Source of the DNA: Gemmatimonadota bacterium
GTDB taxonomy: Bacteria; Gemmatimonadota; Gemmatimonadetes; Longimicrobiales; Gaopeijiaceae
Assembly: GCA_022823365.1 (NCBI GenBank)
Contig: JAJDXG010000063.1
Coordinates: 62,001-126,000, forward strand
Direction of reading: 5' to 3'
DNA length: 64,000 bases
Part shown: piece after piece, positions 38,365 to 48,203 of the stretch
Numbering within the stretch: the stretch's first letter is position 1
Layout: every line of letters begins with the position of its first letter
The notes under the pieces: generated by a model
What the model was told of the DNA's origin: nothing
The model's input: only the letters and a program-made list of their open reading frames with translations
The model's database searches: none
Program-made: the position numbers and the translations under genes

Positions 38365-39150
38365 ATGCTTCGCCCGCGCATCGTGGTCTGCCTGGACGTC
38401 CGCGACGGACGGGTGGTCAAGGGAACCCGCTTCGTGAACCTGCGCGACGTGGGCGATCCGGTGGAGCTGGCCGCCCGCTACGAGGCCGACGGGGCCGACG
38501 AGGTGGTCTTCCTGGACATCACCGCGTCCCACGAGGGTCGCGCCACGCTGCTCGACACGGTGCGCAGAACGGCGGAGGCGCTCTTCATCCCGCTGACGGT
38601 CGGGGGCGGGGTAGGAACCGTGGACGATGTGGGCGCGCTGTTGCGGGCCGGCGCCGACAAGGTGAGCGTTAACTCCGCCCTCGCCCGCGAGCCGGAACTC
38701 GCCGCCGAGGCCGCGGCGCGCTACGGCAGCCAGTGCCTCGTCGCCAGCGTGGACGCGGCCCACGAGGGGGATGGATGGCGTGTGTACACGCACGGGGGCA
38801 GGTTGCCCAGGGACCTGGACGCGGTCGATTGGGCTGCAGAGTGCGCGCGCCGGGGGGCGGGCGAGATCCTGCTCACCAGCATCGACCGGGATGGCTCCCG
38901 CATCGGGTACGACCTGGAGCTGACCCGCCAGGTCGCGTCGCGGGTATCGGTCCCGGTGGTGGCCTCCGGCGGCGGCGGTTCGGCGGAGGACGTGCTGGAA
39001 GTGCTGACCGCAGGAGGAGCTTCGGCCGCCCTGCTGGCCGGTATCCTCCACGACGGGGTGACCACCGTGACGAACATAAAGTCCGCACTCAAGGCGCGCG
39101 GGATGTCGATGCGCGCATCGAACGGCGCTGAAAGGAGCAGCCAGAGATGA
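38365..39150 (+). CDS. hisF: Imidazole glycerol phosphate synthase, cyclase subunit
   Basis: A 261-residue TIM barrel that uses ammonia from HisH to make imidazole glycerol phosphate and AICAR. Signatures: [26 protein letters not shown] at the N-terminus with the first catalytic aspartate, [22 protein letters not shown], and the second aspartate in [15 protein letters not shown], then [13 protein letters not shown]. The stop overlaps the hisIE start (ATGA). The C-terminal 20 residues are a non-conserved polar tail. Confidence 0.96.
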   Translation: MLRPRIVVCLDVRDGRVVKGTRFVNLRDVGDPVELAARYEADGADEVVFLDITASHEGRATLLDTVRRTAEALFIPLTVGGGVGTVDDVGALLRAGADKVSVNSALAREPELAAEAAARYGSQCLVASVDAAHEGDGWRVYTHGGRLPRDLDAVDWAAECARRGAGEILLTSIDRDGSRIGYDLELTRQVASRVSVPVVASGGGGSAEDVLEVLTAGGASAALLAGILHDGVTTVTNIKSALKARGMSMRASNGAERSSQR

Positions 39151-39911
39151 CCGTCCCACCGGATGCACGGACCCGAAACGGGCCGCCGGCCACGCTTTCC
39201 GGCCGGCACATTCAGCATACGCGCGACCTGACCCGCGTCAGTTTCGACTCCGATGGCCTCGTTCCCGCGATAGCCCAGGACGCCAGGACCGGCGAAATGC
39301 TAATGTTGGCGTATGCCAGCCGCACCTCTCTCGCCCTGACCCTGGATACGGGCCAGATGTACTTCTGGTCCCGAACCAGAAAGGAGATCTGGCGCAAGGG
39401 CGCGACCTCCGGGAACGTGCTGTCGCTGGTATCGCTGCATGTGGACTGCGATGGGGACGCAGTGCTGGCGAAGGTGCGGCCGGCCGGGCCGGTGTGCCAC
39501 ACGGGAGCCCGAACCTGCTTCGTCGACCCGGGGAAGCAGGAACCGGAGGCGACCGCCGCCGCGCCCGAGGAGGATGAGTCGGAGGGACGACCCACCTTCC
39601 GCGGAGGCGAGGTGCTGGACAATCTCTGGATCACTCTTCGCTCCCGCGCCGCGGAAATGCCGCCGGGAAGCAACACCGCGCGCCTGCTCGCGGACAGGAA
39701 TCTCCGCCTCAAGAAGCTGGGCGAGGAGCTGGTGGAGCTGACCGTCGCCCTGACCCGCCGCGACCCCGCGGCGATAACCGGGGAAGCGGCCGACCTGCTG
39801 TACCACCTGATGGTCGCGCTGATGGGCGCGGGCGTCTCGCTCCACTCCGTCGGCGCCGAACTCGCCCGCCGCGCGGGCGACGATACACCTGGAAGGAGGA
39901 ATGACCCATGA
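39147..39911 (+). CDS. hisI: Bifunctional phosphoribosyl-AMP cyclohydrolase / phosphoribosyl-ATP pyrophosphatase
   Basis: A 254-residue HisIE fusion carrying out steps two and three of histidine synthesis. The cyclohydrolase domain (about 25-130) has the block [26 protein letters not shown] with its metal-binding aspartates and the zinc cysteines in CHTGARTCF; the pyrophosphatase domain (about 150-250) is the MazG-like helical bundle with the [22 protein letters not shown] and [13 protein letters not shown] blocks. The first 25 residues before the cyclohydrolase are a non-conserved leader. The stop overlaps the start of the SPFH gene. Confidence 0.95.
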   Translation: MTVPPDARTRNGPPATLSGRHIQHTRDLTRVSFDSDGLVPAIAQDARTGEMLMLAYASRTSLALTLDTGQMYFWSRTRKEIWRKGATSGNVLSLVSLHVDCDGDAVLAKVRPAGPVCHTGARTCFVDPGKQEPEATAAAPEEDESEGRPTFRGGEVLDNLWITLRSRAAEMPPGSNTARLLADRNLRLKKLGEELVELTVALTRRDPAAITGEAADLLYHLMVALMGAGVSLHSVGAELARRAGDDTPGRRNDP

Positions 39912-40801
39912 CGTCCGCATTGCTTGCCATATTCACCATCATCGCCGGCGGGCTCATCCGCCTGTTTTCCACCACCACAGGCCGGAATCCCGGCATGACC
40001 CGGCTCATCTCCTACGGGGTGATGACGGCCGGCGTCGCGCTGCTCGCGATGAACTCCGTCATCCTCATCGACGTCGGCGAGGTGGGTGTTGAGCACTTTC
40101 TGGGGAGCGTCAACCAGCGCCCGCACGCGCAGGGCGTCCATGTCGTGAATCCCCTCGCGAGCATCGAGAAGATGTCGGTGCGCGAGCAGAGCTTCCCGCA
40201 GGGAGGGACCGTCGAGCGCATCGAGGCCCAGACCAGCGAGCAGTTGAACGTGACGCTGGAGGTGTCGGTTCTCTATCAGATCGAGCCCAGCCGGACTCCC
40301 ACGCTCTTCCAGGAGCTGGGGACGGAGCGCCAGATCACCGCGGCCATCGTGCTCAATTCCGTGCGCAACGGAGTCCGCGACGCTGTCGCGACGCGCTCCA
40401 TCAACGAGATCTTCTCCCCGGACCGGGCAGAGCTGTCCGACAACATCGAGGCCGCCATCCAGGCCAGCGCCGAGGACCGCATCAACGTGGTGCAGGCGTT
40501 CGTGCGCGACATCCAGGCCCCGGAGGGCGTGCGCCAGGCCATCGAGGAGCGCCAGCAGCGCGAACAGCAGGTGGCTCAGGAGCGCTTCCAGACCGAGATC
40601 ATTCAGGAGCGCGCCCGCCAGCAGATCGAGGAGGCGAGGGGCATCGCCGAGGCCCAGCGGATCATCTCCGAAGGCCTGACCCCCGAGTACCTGACGTTCC
40701 ACTACATCGAGAAGCTGGGCGAACTGCCCGCGGGTTCGGTGGTGTACGTGCCCACCGAGGGCGGGATCCCCCTGATGCGGTCCCTCGGCGGGAGCGACTA
40801 G
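39908..40801 (+). CDS. SPFH/prohibitin-family membrane protein
   Basis: A 297-residue SPFH protein (stomatin/prohibitin/flotillin group). One or two N-terminal hydrophobic segments (about 3-20 and 32-52) precede the SPFH domain, which begins VILIDVGEVGVEHFLGSV and includes the VERIEAQTSEQLNVTLEVSVLYQI strand pair. A coiled coil covers about 205-245 (IEERQQREQQVAQERFQTEIIQ). The C-terminal GLTPEYLTFHYIEKLGELPAGSVVYVPTEGG is prohibitin-like. Such proteins form membrane ring scaffolds and regulate proteases. Its ATG overlaps the hisIE stop and shares the AAGGAGG upstream, so it is transcribed with the his operon, which is unusual. Confidence 0.87.
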   Translation: MTSALLAIFTIIAGGLIRLFSTTTGRNPGMTRLISYGVMTAGVALLAMNSVILIDVGEVGVEHFLGSVNQRPHAQGVHVVNPLASIEKMSVREQSFPQGGTVERIEAQTSEQLNVTLEVSVLYQIEPSRTPTLFQELGTERQITAAIVLNSVRNGVRDAVATRSINEIFSPDRAELSDNIEAAIQASAEDRINVVQAFVRDIQAPEGVRQAIEERQQREQQVAQERFQTEIIQERARQQIEEARGIAEAQRIISEGLTPEYLTFHYIEKLGELPAGSVVYVPTEGGIPLMRSLGGSD

Positions 40802-40826
40802 CGGCCCGCAGACCGCTGCCCGGCTG

Positions 40827-41891
40827 ATGGGAAGGGGAAGGCGCCTGCTGCTGCTGGGGGTCGCGGCCACCGGACTGGTGGCTGCGGCGACCTCCTGCTC
40901 ACCCCTGTACGTCCTGCGCGCGGGATGGGAGGAGGCGCGCATCCTCACGGCCCGGCGGCCCATCGAGGACGTCATCGTCGATCCGGACACCGACGAGCGC
41001 ACGCGCGGCAAGCTCACCTTCGCCCGCCTGGCGCGCGCCTTCGCCATCGACGAACTGGGGCTCGACGTCGGCGACTCCTACACCACCTACACCCACCTGG
41101 ACCGCGACACCCTGGCGATGGTGCTGTCCGCGGCCGAGAAGGACCGCCTGGCGGCGCGGACCTGGTGGTTTCCGGTGGTGGGCCGGGTTCCCTACCGGGG
41201 ATTCTTCGACCTGGACGACGCCCTCGACGAACAGCGCAAGCTGGAAGAGGAGGGATTCGACACCTGGCTGCGCCCCACCTCCGCCTTCAGCACCCTGGGG
41301 TGGTTCGCGGACCCGCTGATGTCCACGGTGCTGCGCCAGGACGAGATCGGGGTGGTGCAGACCATCCTGCACGAAGTCTCGCACGCCCACCTCTGGGTGC
41401 CGGGAAGCGTCAGCTTCAACGAGAGCTTCGCCACCTTCGTGGGCGACGCCGGCGCGGCCGCGTTCTTCTGCGCCGACTCGGGCGAGATCCCGACCGTGCG
41501 CTGTACGCGCGCGCGCCAAAGGTGGGGCGATGCGATGAAGTTCTCGGTCTTCCTGGACGGCCTGGTGGCGGACCTGGAGCGCGTCTACGGCGATGCCGCG
41601 CTCACCCGCGAGCAACGCCTGTCGGCACGTGAACGGATCTTCGCCGAGGCTCTGGAGCGCTTCACCGCCGAAGTGCAGCCGACCTTCCAAGCCAGCACCT
41701 ACGCGGGGTTCGTGGACACCCCGCTCAACAACGCCACGCTGCTGGCGCGCATGCGCTACTACCATCGCCTGCCCGACTTCCAGGCGCTGCTCGATGAACA
41801 CGACGGCGATCTGGGCTCGGCCATCGCGGCGATCAAGGCGGGGACCGAGGAAGCCGGGGACCCGTTCGAGGTGCTCGGCAACCCGGGATAG
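40827..41891 (+). CDS. Predicted aminopeptidase, lipoprotein (COG4324/Aminopep family)
   Basis: A 354-residue protein of the uncharacterised zinc aminopeptidase family (Pfam Aminopep, COG4324). The signal carries lipobox AATSC with lipidated Cys24. The metal-binding HExxH is HEVSH at residues 182-186 in TILHEVSHAHLWVPG, followed by Glu199 in FNESFATFVG as the probable third ligand. The family-typical WWFPVVGRVPYRGFFD block is around 113-128. It starts 25 bases after the SPFH gene. Substrate unproven; assignment rests on the distinctive motif spacing. Confidence 0.87.
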   Translation: MGRGRRLLLLGVAATGLVAAATSCSPLYVLRAGWEEARILTARRPIEDVIVDPDTDERTRGKLTFARLARAFAIDELGLDVGDSYTTYTHLDRDTLAMVLSAAEKDRLAARTWWFPVVGRVPYRGFFDLDDALDEQRKLEEEGFDTWLRPTSAFSTLGWFADPLMSTVLRQDEIGVVQTILHEVSHAHLWVPGSVSFNESFATFVGDAGAAAFFCADSGEIPTVRCTRARQRWGDAMKFSVFLDGLVADLERVYGDAALTREQRLSARERIFAEALERFTAEVQPTFQASTYAGFVDTPLNNATLLARMRYYHRLPDFQALLDEHDGDLGSAIAAIKAGTEEAGDPFEVLGNPG

Positions 41892-41958
41892 ACGTACAAT
41901 GGACGAGATTCGCCCCAACCGACCCCGGCAGTGGACATGCAGCGACAGGAGAAGACCA

Positions 41959-42993
41959 ATGACTACCACCGTACGCTCCACGACACGCCCCGCGACACAC
42001 CTGTGCGCCGCGCTGTCACTCGCCGCGCTGCTGGCCCTCGCCCCGCCGCATCCGGGCGCGGCGCAGTCCCATCACCCGCCCGCCGAGCCGCCCGCCGAGT
42101 GGGGGCCGATCTCGATCAATCTGGAGGAGTTCGAGTACCCGTATCCGGTCGAGTTCATGAACCTGCGCGTCTACGGCCAGGATGTGCGGATCGCCTACAT
42201 GGACGTCGCTCCGGTCGGGCCCGCGAACGGTCGCGCCGCGGTCTTCCACCACGGAGGCAGCTACTACGGCTGGTACTGGAAGAGCCAGATCGAGGCCCTC
42301 GCCAACGAGGGGTACCGGGTCGTTGTGAAGGACCGGCTCGGCTGGGGGAAATCGTCCAAGCCGATTCTGCCCTACAGCATGAGCCTGCACGCCTCGAACA
42401 CGGCCCGGCTGATGGAACACCTCGGCATCTCCGAGGCCGCCATCATCGGACACTCCATGGGTGGGATGATGGCAACCCGTTTCGCCTTCCTGTATCCCGA
42501 GAAGACGACGCATCTGGTCACCATCAACCAGATCGGCCTGACCGACAACCGCGCCGGGCGCGGGTTTCGTCCGTTCGATGGCGAGATCGACGCCGACCCG
42601 GACCTCCAGCGCGCCTACGAGGCGGACGTGCGGACCGACACGCGCCGCTACGTGGAGTGGAAGCCGGAGTACCTGGACCACCTGCGCATCCGGCACGGCC
42701 AGCGGCTGAGCGGGGACTGGCCCCGGCTCGCGTACGTGCGCCGGCTCGGCGGCAACCTGCGCTCGATGGACACCATCGTGGACGACTGGCCGCACATCAG
42801 GACGAAGGCGCTGATCCTCGGCGGCGAGATCGACGGACCGGACTTTCCCGCCAACGCGCGCCGGGCCGCCGAGATCCTGCCCAACGGGGAGCTCTTTCTC
42901 ATCCCGAACATCGGCCACAACCCCCACGAGGAGGCGCCGGACATCGTCAACGCGGAGCTGATCCGCTTCCTGGGCACCGATCCCCGCGAGTAG
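41959..42993 (+). CDS. Exported alpha/beta hydrolase
   Basis: A 344-residue alpha/beta-hydrolase with an N-terminal signal peptide (LCAALSLAALLALAPPHPGAAQ). The nucleophile elbow is GHSMGG with Ser166, the oxyanion HGG lies at about 98-100 in VFHHGGSYYGWYW, the acid is probably in LGGEIDGPD, and the catalytic histidine is in PNIGHNPHEE. The body resembles epoxide-hydrolase/haloalkane-dehalogenase-type enzymes and meta-cleavage hydrolases, but no specific substrate signature is visible. AGGAGA eight bases upstream of the ATG supports the start; an open frame further upstream is inside the preceding gene. Confidence 0.88.
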   Translation: MTTTVRSTTRPATHLCAALSLAALLALAPPHPGAAQSHHPPAEPPAEWGPISINLEEFEYPYPVEFMNLRVYGQDVRIAYMDVAPVGPANGRAAVFHHGGSYYGWYWKSQIEALANEGYRVVVKDRLGWGKSSKPILPYSMSLHASNTARLMEHLGISEAAIIGHSMGGMMATRFAFLYPEKTTHLVTINQIGLTDNRAGRGFRPFDGEIDADPDLQRAYEADVRTDTRRYVEWKPEYLDHLRIRHGQRLSGDWPRLAYVRRLGGNLRSMDTIVDDWPHIRTKALILGGEIDGPDFPANARRAAEILPNGELFLIPNIGHNPHEEAPDIVNAELIRFLGTDPRE

Positions 42994-43054
42994 CACCACA
43001 TCCCCGCCGGGACGAGCACGGCGGCGTTCCGCCCCTTTGACGGAGGCAAACATC

Positions 43055-43450
43055 ATGCGACGAATCGGAATGAGACTCGTGATCGCAGTGTCGATCATCA
43101 TGCTTGCCCAGGCGTGCGTGTCCACGGGCGGCAGTGATGGCGTCCGCCGGGACCCCGACCTGATCCTGGCCGACGAGCTGGCGAACTACTCCACCATGAT
43201 GCTCGGCGACGCGATCCGTCAGCTGCGCCCCCGCTGGATGAACGTGCGCGGCTCGGCCATGGGCTCCGCGGTGCCCGTCATCATGGATGGCGGCGTTCCG
43301 CAGGACTGGATGGTCCTGGAAGCGATACGCCCCAACCAGGTGCACTCGGTTCGCTATCACAACCCCGGCGACGCAACCATGCGCTGGGGGACAGGCTTCC
43401 CGAACGGGCTCATCGAGGTCTCGACCCTGAGGGGACGGGGAGGCCGGTAG
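43055..43450 (+). CDS. Small TonB-plug-like lipoprotein
   Basis: A 131-residue predicted lipoprotein: signal with lipobox MLAQAC, then a short domain. The domain strongly recalls the plug of TonB-dependent receptors: DAIRQLRPRWMNVRG, PVIMDGGVPQDWMVLEAIRPNQVHSVRYHNPGDATMRWGTGFPNGLIEVST, where a plug has the pattern DG-x-n-L-x2-I-x3-I-x2-I and ends in NGVIxVxT. No barrel follows. The start at 43055 has GGAGG eight bases upstream; 18 bases of additional in-frame sequence upstream are ignored. Its role is unknown; it could be a soluble adaptor or partner in outer-membrane transport. Confidence 0.7.
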   Translation: MRRIGMRLVIAVSIIMLAQACVSTGGSDGVRRDPDLILADELANYSTMMLGDAIRQLRPRWMNVRGSAMGSAVPVIMDGGVPQDWMVLEAIRPNQVHSVRYHNPGDATMRWGTGFPNGLIEVSTLRGRGGR

Positions 43451-43548
43451 CGGGGACGCCAGACCGCGATTTCCGGCAAGCGACCGGAGTCGCGCCGGTG
43501 CCTCCCGCGAAGGTTGCGAGAGGCCGCGCCCGGGGCGAACGTAGGGGT

Positions 43549-46002
43549 ATGGAAGACACCCCCACCCGGAACTACTCCCCCTCCCAGGTCGAAGCGAAGT
43601 GGCAGCGGATCTGGGAGGAACACGGTGCCAACTCCTTCTCGGCAGAGGAGCTTCGCGCCCCCCGGTCGCCCTACTTCAACCTGATGATGTTCCCGTATCC
43701 CTCCGCGGAGGGGCTCCACGTGGGCAACATCTACGCGTTCACCGGGGCGGACATCCACGGGCGCTTCCAGCGGCTGCGGGGGCACGACGTCTTCGAGCCC
43801 ATCGGCTTCGACGCCTTCGGCATCCACTCCGAGAACTTCGCGTTGAAGCACGGGACCCATCCAATGGATCTGATCCCGGCCAACGTCGCCAACTTCACCC
43901 GCCAGTTGCGCCGCATCGGGGGCATGTTCGACTGGGATCACTCGGTGGACACCACCTCCCCCGACTACTACCGCTGGACCCAGTGGATCTTCCTGAAGCT
44001 GTTCGAGGCCGGGCTCGCCGAGCGCAAGAAGGCGCCCGTCAACTGGTGTCCCTCGTGCATGACCGTGCTGGCCAACGAGCAGGTCGAGGACGGCCTGTGC
44101 GAGCGTTGCGATGCCACCGTCGAACAGCGCGTGATCGCGCAGTGGTTCTTCCGCATCAGCGACTACTCCCAGCGTCTGCTCGACAACCTGGACCACATCG
44201 ACTGGTCGGACTCGACGCGCAAGGCGCAGGCGAACTGGATCGGCCGCAGCGAGGGCGCCCGGCTGGTCTTCCCCGTAGCCGGCTCCGACGACGTGATCGA
44301 GGTCTTCACGACCCGCCCGGACACGATCTTCGGCGCGACCTACATGGTGCTCGCGCCCGAGCATCCGCTGGTGGACGGCATCACATCCCCCTCCCATCGC
44401 GACCAGGTGCGCGCATACGTCGACCGGGTGGCGGCCATGGACGTGGTCAGCCGCCAGAAGACGGCTGGCGAGAAGAAGACCGGCGTCTTCACCGGCGGGT
44501 ACTGCGTGAACCCCGCCACCGGGGGAGAAATCCCGGTCTGGGTCGCGGACTACGTCCTGGCGGGGTACGGCACCGGGGCGATCATGGCGGTGCCCGGCCA
44601 CGACGAGCGCGACTTCGAGTTCGCGAACGAGTTCGGACTGCCCGTGGTGCGGGTGGTGGCGGGGCCCGGGGACGGCGCCGACACCCCGCTCGACGAGGCC
44701 TACATCGACAACGCCGCAGGGCGCATGGTGAACTCCGGCCGCTTCGATGGGATGAGCGTGCCGGAGGGCAAGGCCGCCATCACCGCCGCCCTCGAGGAGC
44801 GCGGGCTGGGCGAGAAGCAGGTCAATTACCAGCTGCGCGACTGGTGCATCTCGCGCCAGCGCTACTGGGGCCCGCCCATCCCCATCGTGTACTGCCCGAC
44901 CTGCGGCGCGGTCCCGGTTCCCGAGCGCGACCTGCCGGTGATTCTGCCCCGCATCGAGGACTTCAAGCCCGACGACGACGGCGTGAGCCCCCTCGCGCGC
45001 GTTGAGTCGTGGTACAGCGTGGACTGTCCGGCCTGCGGGAGCGCCGCGCGCCGCGAGACCGACGTCTCGGACACCTTCCTGGACAGCTCCTGGTACTTCC
45101 TGCGCTACCCCTCGGTCGGATGCGACGACATCGCCTTCGACCCGGACGTCACCCGGCGGTGGCTCCCGGTGGACAGCTACATCGGCGGCAACGAGCACGC
45201 GGTGCTGCACCTGATGTACGCACGCTTCATCACCATGGCGCTGCACGACATAGGGCTGCTGGACTTCGAAGAGCCCTTCACCCGCTTCCGCGCCCACGGC
45301 ATCATCGTCAAGGACGGGCGCAAGATGTCGAAGACCCGGGGCAACGTGGTCACACCCGATCCGGTGATCGAGGAGTTCGGCGCCGACACCTTCCGCCTGT
45401 ACCTGATGTTCCTGGGGCCCTTCACCGAGGGCGGGGACTATCGCGACGACGGCATCCGGGGACCGTTGGGGTTCCTGAGAAGGCTCTGGGACGCCGTGCT
45501 GCGCGCCGCGGACAACGACGCGGATCCCGATCCCCGCCTCGAGGGACAACTGCACCGCACCATCGAACAGGTGACGCGCCAGATCGCCGATCTCCAGTAC
45601 AACACCTGCATCTCGGGGATGATGGAGTACCTGAACGCGGTGCGCGCGGGAGGCCGGACGCCGGCGCGGGCCGAGATCGAGCCCGTCGTGCTGATGGTGG
45701 CGCCCTTCGCGCCGCACATCGCCGAGGAGCTGTGGGAACGGCTCGGGCACGAGGGCGGACTGTTCGGGCGCGCCCGCTGGCCCGAGTACGACCCGGAGAA
45801 GGCCAGGCGGCGCATCGTGAAGCTTGCCGTGCAAGTCAACGGCAAGGTGCGCGGCACCATCGAAGGCCCTTCGGAGATGAGCCGGGAGGATGCGGAGGCG
45901 CTCGCGCGCGAGCAGGAGAACGTCGCGCGCTTTCTCCGGAACGGGTCCGTGCGACGAGTGATCTACGTACCCGGCAGGCTGATCAACCTGGTGGTCGGGT
46001 GA
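43549..46002 (+). CDS. leuS: Leucyl-tRNA synthetase
   Basis: An 817-residue class I synthetase charging tRNA-Leu. The HIGH-type motif is HVGN in PSAEGLHVGNIYAF, KMSKS appears as KMSKT in KDGRKMSKTRGNVVTPDPV, and the CP1 editing domain is present (TTRPDTIFGATYMVLAPEHPL, GTGAIMAVPGHDERDFEFA), so mischarged tRNA should be cleared. Zinc-knuckle cysteines appear in CPSCMTVLANEQVEDGLCERC and in CPACG. The C-terminal domain ends ...RLINLVVG. The ATG at 43549 fits the family N-terminus better than the 17-residue extension upstream. Confidence 0.97.
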   Translation: MEDTPTRNYSPSQVEAKWQRIWEEHGANSFSAEELRAPRSPYFNLMMFPYPSAEGLHVGNIYAFTGADIHGRFQRLRGHDVFEPIGFDAFGIHSENFALKHGTHPMDLIPANVANFTRQLRRIGGMFDWDHSVDTTSPDYYRWTQWIFLKLFEAGLAERKKAPVNWCPSCMTVLANEQVEDGLCERCDATVEQRVIAQWFFRISDYSQRLLDNLDHIDWSDSTRKAQANWIGRSEGARLVFPVAGSDDVIEVFTTRPDTIFGATYMVLAPEHPLVDGITSPSHRDQVRAYVDRVAAMDVVSRQKTAGEKKTGVFTGGYCVNPATGGEIPVWVADYVLAGYGTGAIMAVPGHDERDFEFANEFGLPVVRVVAGPGDGADTPLDEAYIDNAAGRMVNSGRFDGMSVPEGKAAITAALEERGLGEKQVNYQLRDWCISRQRYWGPPIPIVYCPTCGAVPVPERDLPVILPRIEDFKPDDDGVSPLARVESWYSVDCPACGSAARRETDVSDTFLDSSWYFLRYPSVGCDDIAFDPDVTRRWLPVDSYIGGNEHAVLHLMYARFITMALHDIGLLDFEEPFTRFRAHGIIVKDGRKMSKTRGNVVTPDPVIEEFGADTFRLYLMFLGPFTEGGDYRDDGIRGPLGFLRRLWDAVLRAADNDADPDPRLEGQLHRTIEQVTRQIADLQYNTCISGMMEYLNAVRAGGRTPARAEIEPVVLMVAPFAPHIAEELWERLGHEGGLFGRARWPEYDPEKARRRIVKLAVQVNGKVRGTIEGPSEMSREDAEALAREQENVARFLRNGSVRRVIYVPGRLINLVVG

Positions 46003-46091
46003 GGTTGGCCGCGGCGTCTCCGATGCTCGCCGCGCCCGCCTTGCCCCTCGCGTCTCCCCCGTCCGCTCCCGCATCCTGAGAAAAGGCTGAA

Positions 46092-48134
46092 ATGCCCGCT
46101 TCCGCGCTTCCGGACCCCGCACTCTCGCGCCTCGCCATCGACGCCGTGCGCGCCCTCTCCATGGATGCCGTGCAGAAGGCCAACTCCGGGCATCCGGGGG
46201 CTCCGATGGGGCTGGCGCCGGTGGGGTATCTGCTCTGGACCCGGCACCTGCGCCACAACCCGGCGAACCCGGAGTGGAGCAACCGGGACCGTTTCGTGCT
46301 GTCGGCCGGGCACGCGTCGATGCTCATCTACTCGCTCCTGCATCTGACCGGCTACGACCTGCCGCTGGAGGAGATCCGGAACTTCCGGCAGTGGGGATCG
46401 CGGACGCCCGGGCATCCGGAGTACGGGCACACGGCGGGGGTCGAAACCACGACCGGCCCGCTGGGTCAGGGCGTCGCCAATTCGGTGGGGATGGCGCTCG
46501 CGGAGCGCTGGCTGGCGGACCGCTTCAACCGCTCCGGACACGCGGTGGTGGACCATCACACCTGGGCGCTCTGCTCGGACGGCGACCTCATGGAGGGCAT
46601 CTCGCACGAGGCGGCCGAGTTCGCGGGCCACCAGCGGCTGGGCAAGCTGATCTGGGTATTCGACGACAACCAGGTCACCATCGACGGCGGGACGGACCTC
46701 TCGTGCTCCACCGACCACGAACAGCGCTTCCGGGCGTACGGGTGGGACGTGCGGCGGGTGGACGACGGCACCGATCTGGCCGCGCTGGACGCGGCGCTGG
46801 CAGGGGCGCGCGCGGAGGCCGAGCGGCCTTCGCTGGTCATCGTGCGCACCACCATCGGGTACGGCAGTCCCGGCAAGGCGGGGTCGTCGAGCGCGCACGG
46901 GGCGCCGCTGGGGGTGGAGGAGGTGGACGCGACCAAGCGCAACCTGGACTACCCGTCCCGCGACCCATTCCACGTGGAAGCGGAGGCGCTGGCGCACTGG
47001 CGGCAGACGGCGGTGCGGGGGGCGGGGCTGGAGGAGGCGTGGCGGGGGCGGTGGGAGGCCTACCGGGCGGCGCATCCCGCCGCGGCCGAGGAGTTGCGCA
47101 CGGCCCTGGCGGGCGAGCTGCCGGCCGGCTGGGACGCGGACATCCCCGACCTGAGCGCGCCGCCGAAGCCGCTCGCGACCCGCGTGTATTCCGGGCAGGT
47201 GCTCCAGGGGCTGGGCCGGCGCATCCCCAACCTGCTGGGCGGCTCGGCCGACCTGGCCGGCTCCAACAAGACGACCCTGCCCTGGGAGGACAACCTGCTG
47301 CCCGGGACGCCGGGCGGGCGCACGATCCACTTCGGCGTCCGCGAGCACGCCATGGGAGGCATCCTGAACGGGATGGCGCTGCACGGGGGCGTGCGCCCGT
47401 ACGGGGGCACCTTCCTCATCTTCTCGGACTACATGCGGCCTTCGATCCGCCTAGCGGCGCTCATGCACGTGCCCGTCACCTACGTGTTCACCCACGACAG
47501 CATCGGCGTGGGCGAGGACGGCCCCACCCACCAGCCGATCGAGCAGCTGGCGTCGCTGCGCGCCATCCCGGGCGTGCTGGACCTGCGGCCCGCGGACGGC
47601 CCCGAGACCGCCGAGGCTTGGAGGGCAGCCCTCGCGTACAAGGAAGGGCCCAGTTTCCTCGCGCTCACCCGCCAGGCGGTGGCGACCATCGACCGCGACC
47701 GGGCGGCTCCGGCGAGCGGGCTGCACCGGGGCGGCTACGTCCTGCTCGAAGCGGACGGCGGCGACGCCGAAGTGATCCTGATCGCCAGCGGCTCGGAGCT
47801 GGGGGTGGCGGTGCAGGCGCGGGCGGTGCTGCAGGCTGAAGGTGTGCCGACCCGGGTGGTCTCCCTCCCGAGCTGGTTCCTCTTCGCCCGTCAGCCGCAG
47901 GGTTACCGCGACGAAGTGCTCCCCCCCGCCGTCACCGCGCGCGTGTCCGTGGAAGCCGGGACGACCGCCGGCTGGACCCGCTGGACCGGCGACCGGGGCG
48001 CTTCGGTCGGCATCGACCATTTCGGGGCGTCGGCCCCGGGCGCGGTTCTGTTCGAGAAGTTCGGGATCACGGCGGAGGCGGTGGTGGCGAAGGCACGCGC
48101 GCTGGGGCGGGTGCCACAGCCGGTCCGGGGCTAG
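46092..48134 (+). CDS. tkt: Transketolase
   Basis: A 680-residue thiamine-diphosphate enzyme of the pentose phosphate pathway. Features: the N-terminal [29 protein letters not shown] block, the cofactor-binding run [20 protein letters not shown], and the pyrimidine-domain glutamate in [20 protein letters not shown]. The transketolase C-terminal domain completes the chain, with [19 protein letters not shown] near the end. A purine-rich AAAAGG element lies upstream of the ATG. It stands alone, 89 bases after leuS. Confidence 0.96.
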   Translation: MPASALPDPALSRLAIDAVRALSMDAVQKANSGHPGAPMGLAPVGYLLWTRHLRHNPANPEWSNRDRFVLSAGHASMLIYSLLHLTGYDLPLEEIRNFRQWGSRTPGHPEYGHTAGVETTTGPLGQGVANSVGMALAERWLADRFNRSGHAVVDHHTWALCSDGDLMEGISHEAAEFAGHQRLGKLIWVFDDNQVTIDGGTDLSCSTDHEQRFRAYGWDVRRVDDGTDLAALDAALAGARAEAERPSLVIVRTTIGYGSPGKAGSSSAHGAPLGVEEVDATKRNLDYPSRDPFHVEAEALAHWRQTAVRGAGLEEAWRGRWEAYRAAHPAAAEELRTALAGELPAGWDADIPDLSAPPKPLATRVYSGQVLQGLGRRIPNLLGGSADLAGSNKTTLPWEDNLLPGTPGGRTIHFGVREHAMGGILNGMALHGGVRPYGGTFLIFSDYMRPSIRLAALMHVPVTYVFTHDSIGVGEDGPTHQPIEQLASLRAIPGVLDLRPADGPETAEAWRAALAYKEGPSFLALTRQAVATIDRDRAAPASGLHRGGYVLLEADGGDAEVILIASGSELGVAVQARAVLQAEGVPTRVVSLPSWFLFARQPQGYRDEVLPPAVTARVSVEAGTTAGWTRWTGDRGASVGIDHFGASAPGAVLFEKFGITAEAVVAKARALGRVPQPVRG

Positions 48135-48140
48135 TCGCAG

Positions 48141-48158
48141 GGGCCGCCCCCGGCCCCC
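48141..48158. terminator. GC-rich hairpin between tkt and the Fic gene
   Basis: GGGGCC (48141-48146) and GGCCCC (48153-48158) can form a six-base stem with loop GCCCCC, six bases after the tkt stop and before the convergent Fic gene. No T-run follows on either strand. Confidence 0.35.
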
Positions 48159-48203
48159 GCTCAGTCGTGGCAAGTCCGCGTCAGGAGCCGTGGCATGGCC
48201 GGA

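Noticed and set aside
43451-43548. T-box or other leader before leuS
   Set aside because: The 98-base gap shows no T-box core and no clear terminator hairpin.
43357-46122. 921-codon minus-strand frame opposite leuS
   Set aside because: Shadow of a highly biased codon set; leuS is unambiguous.
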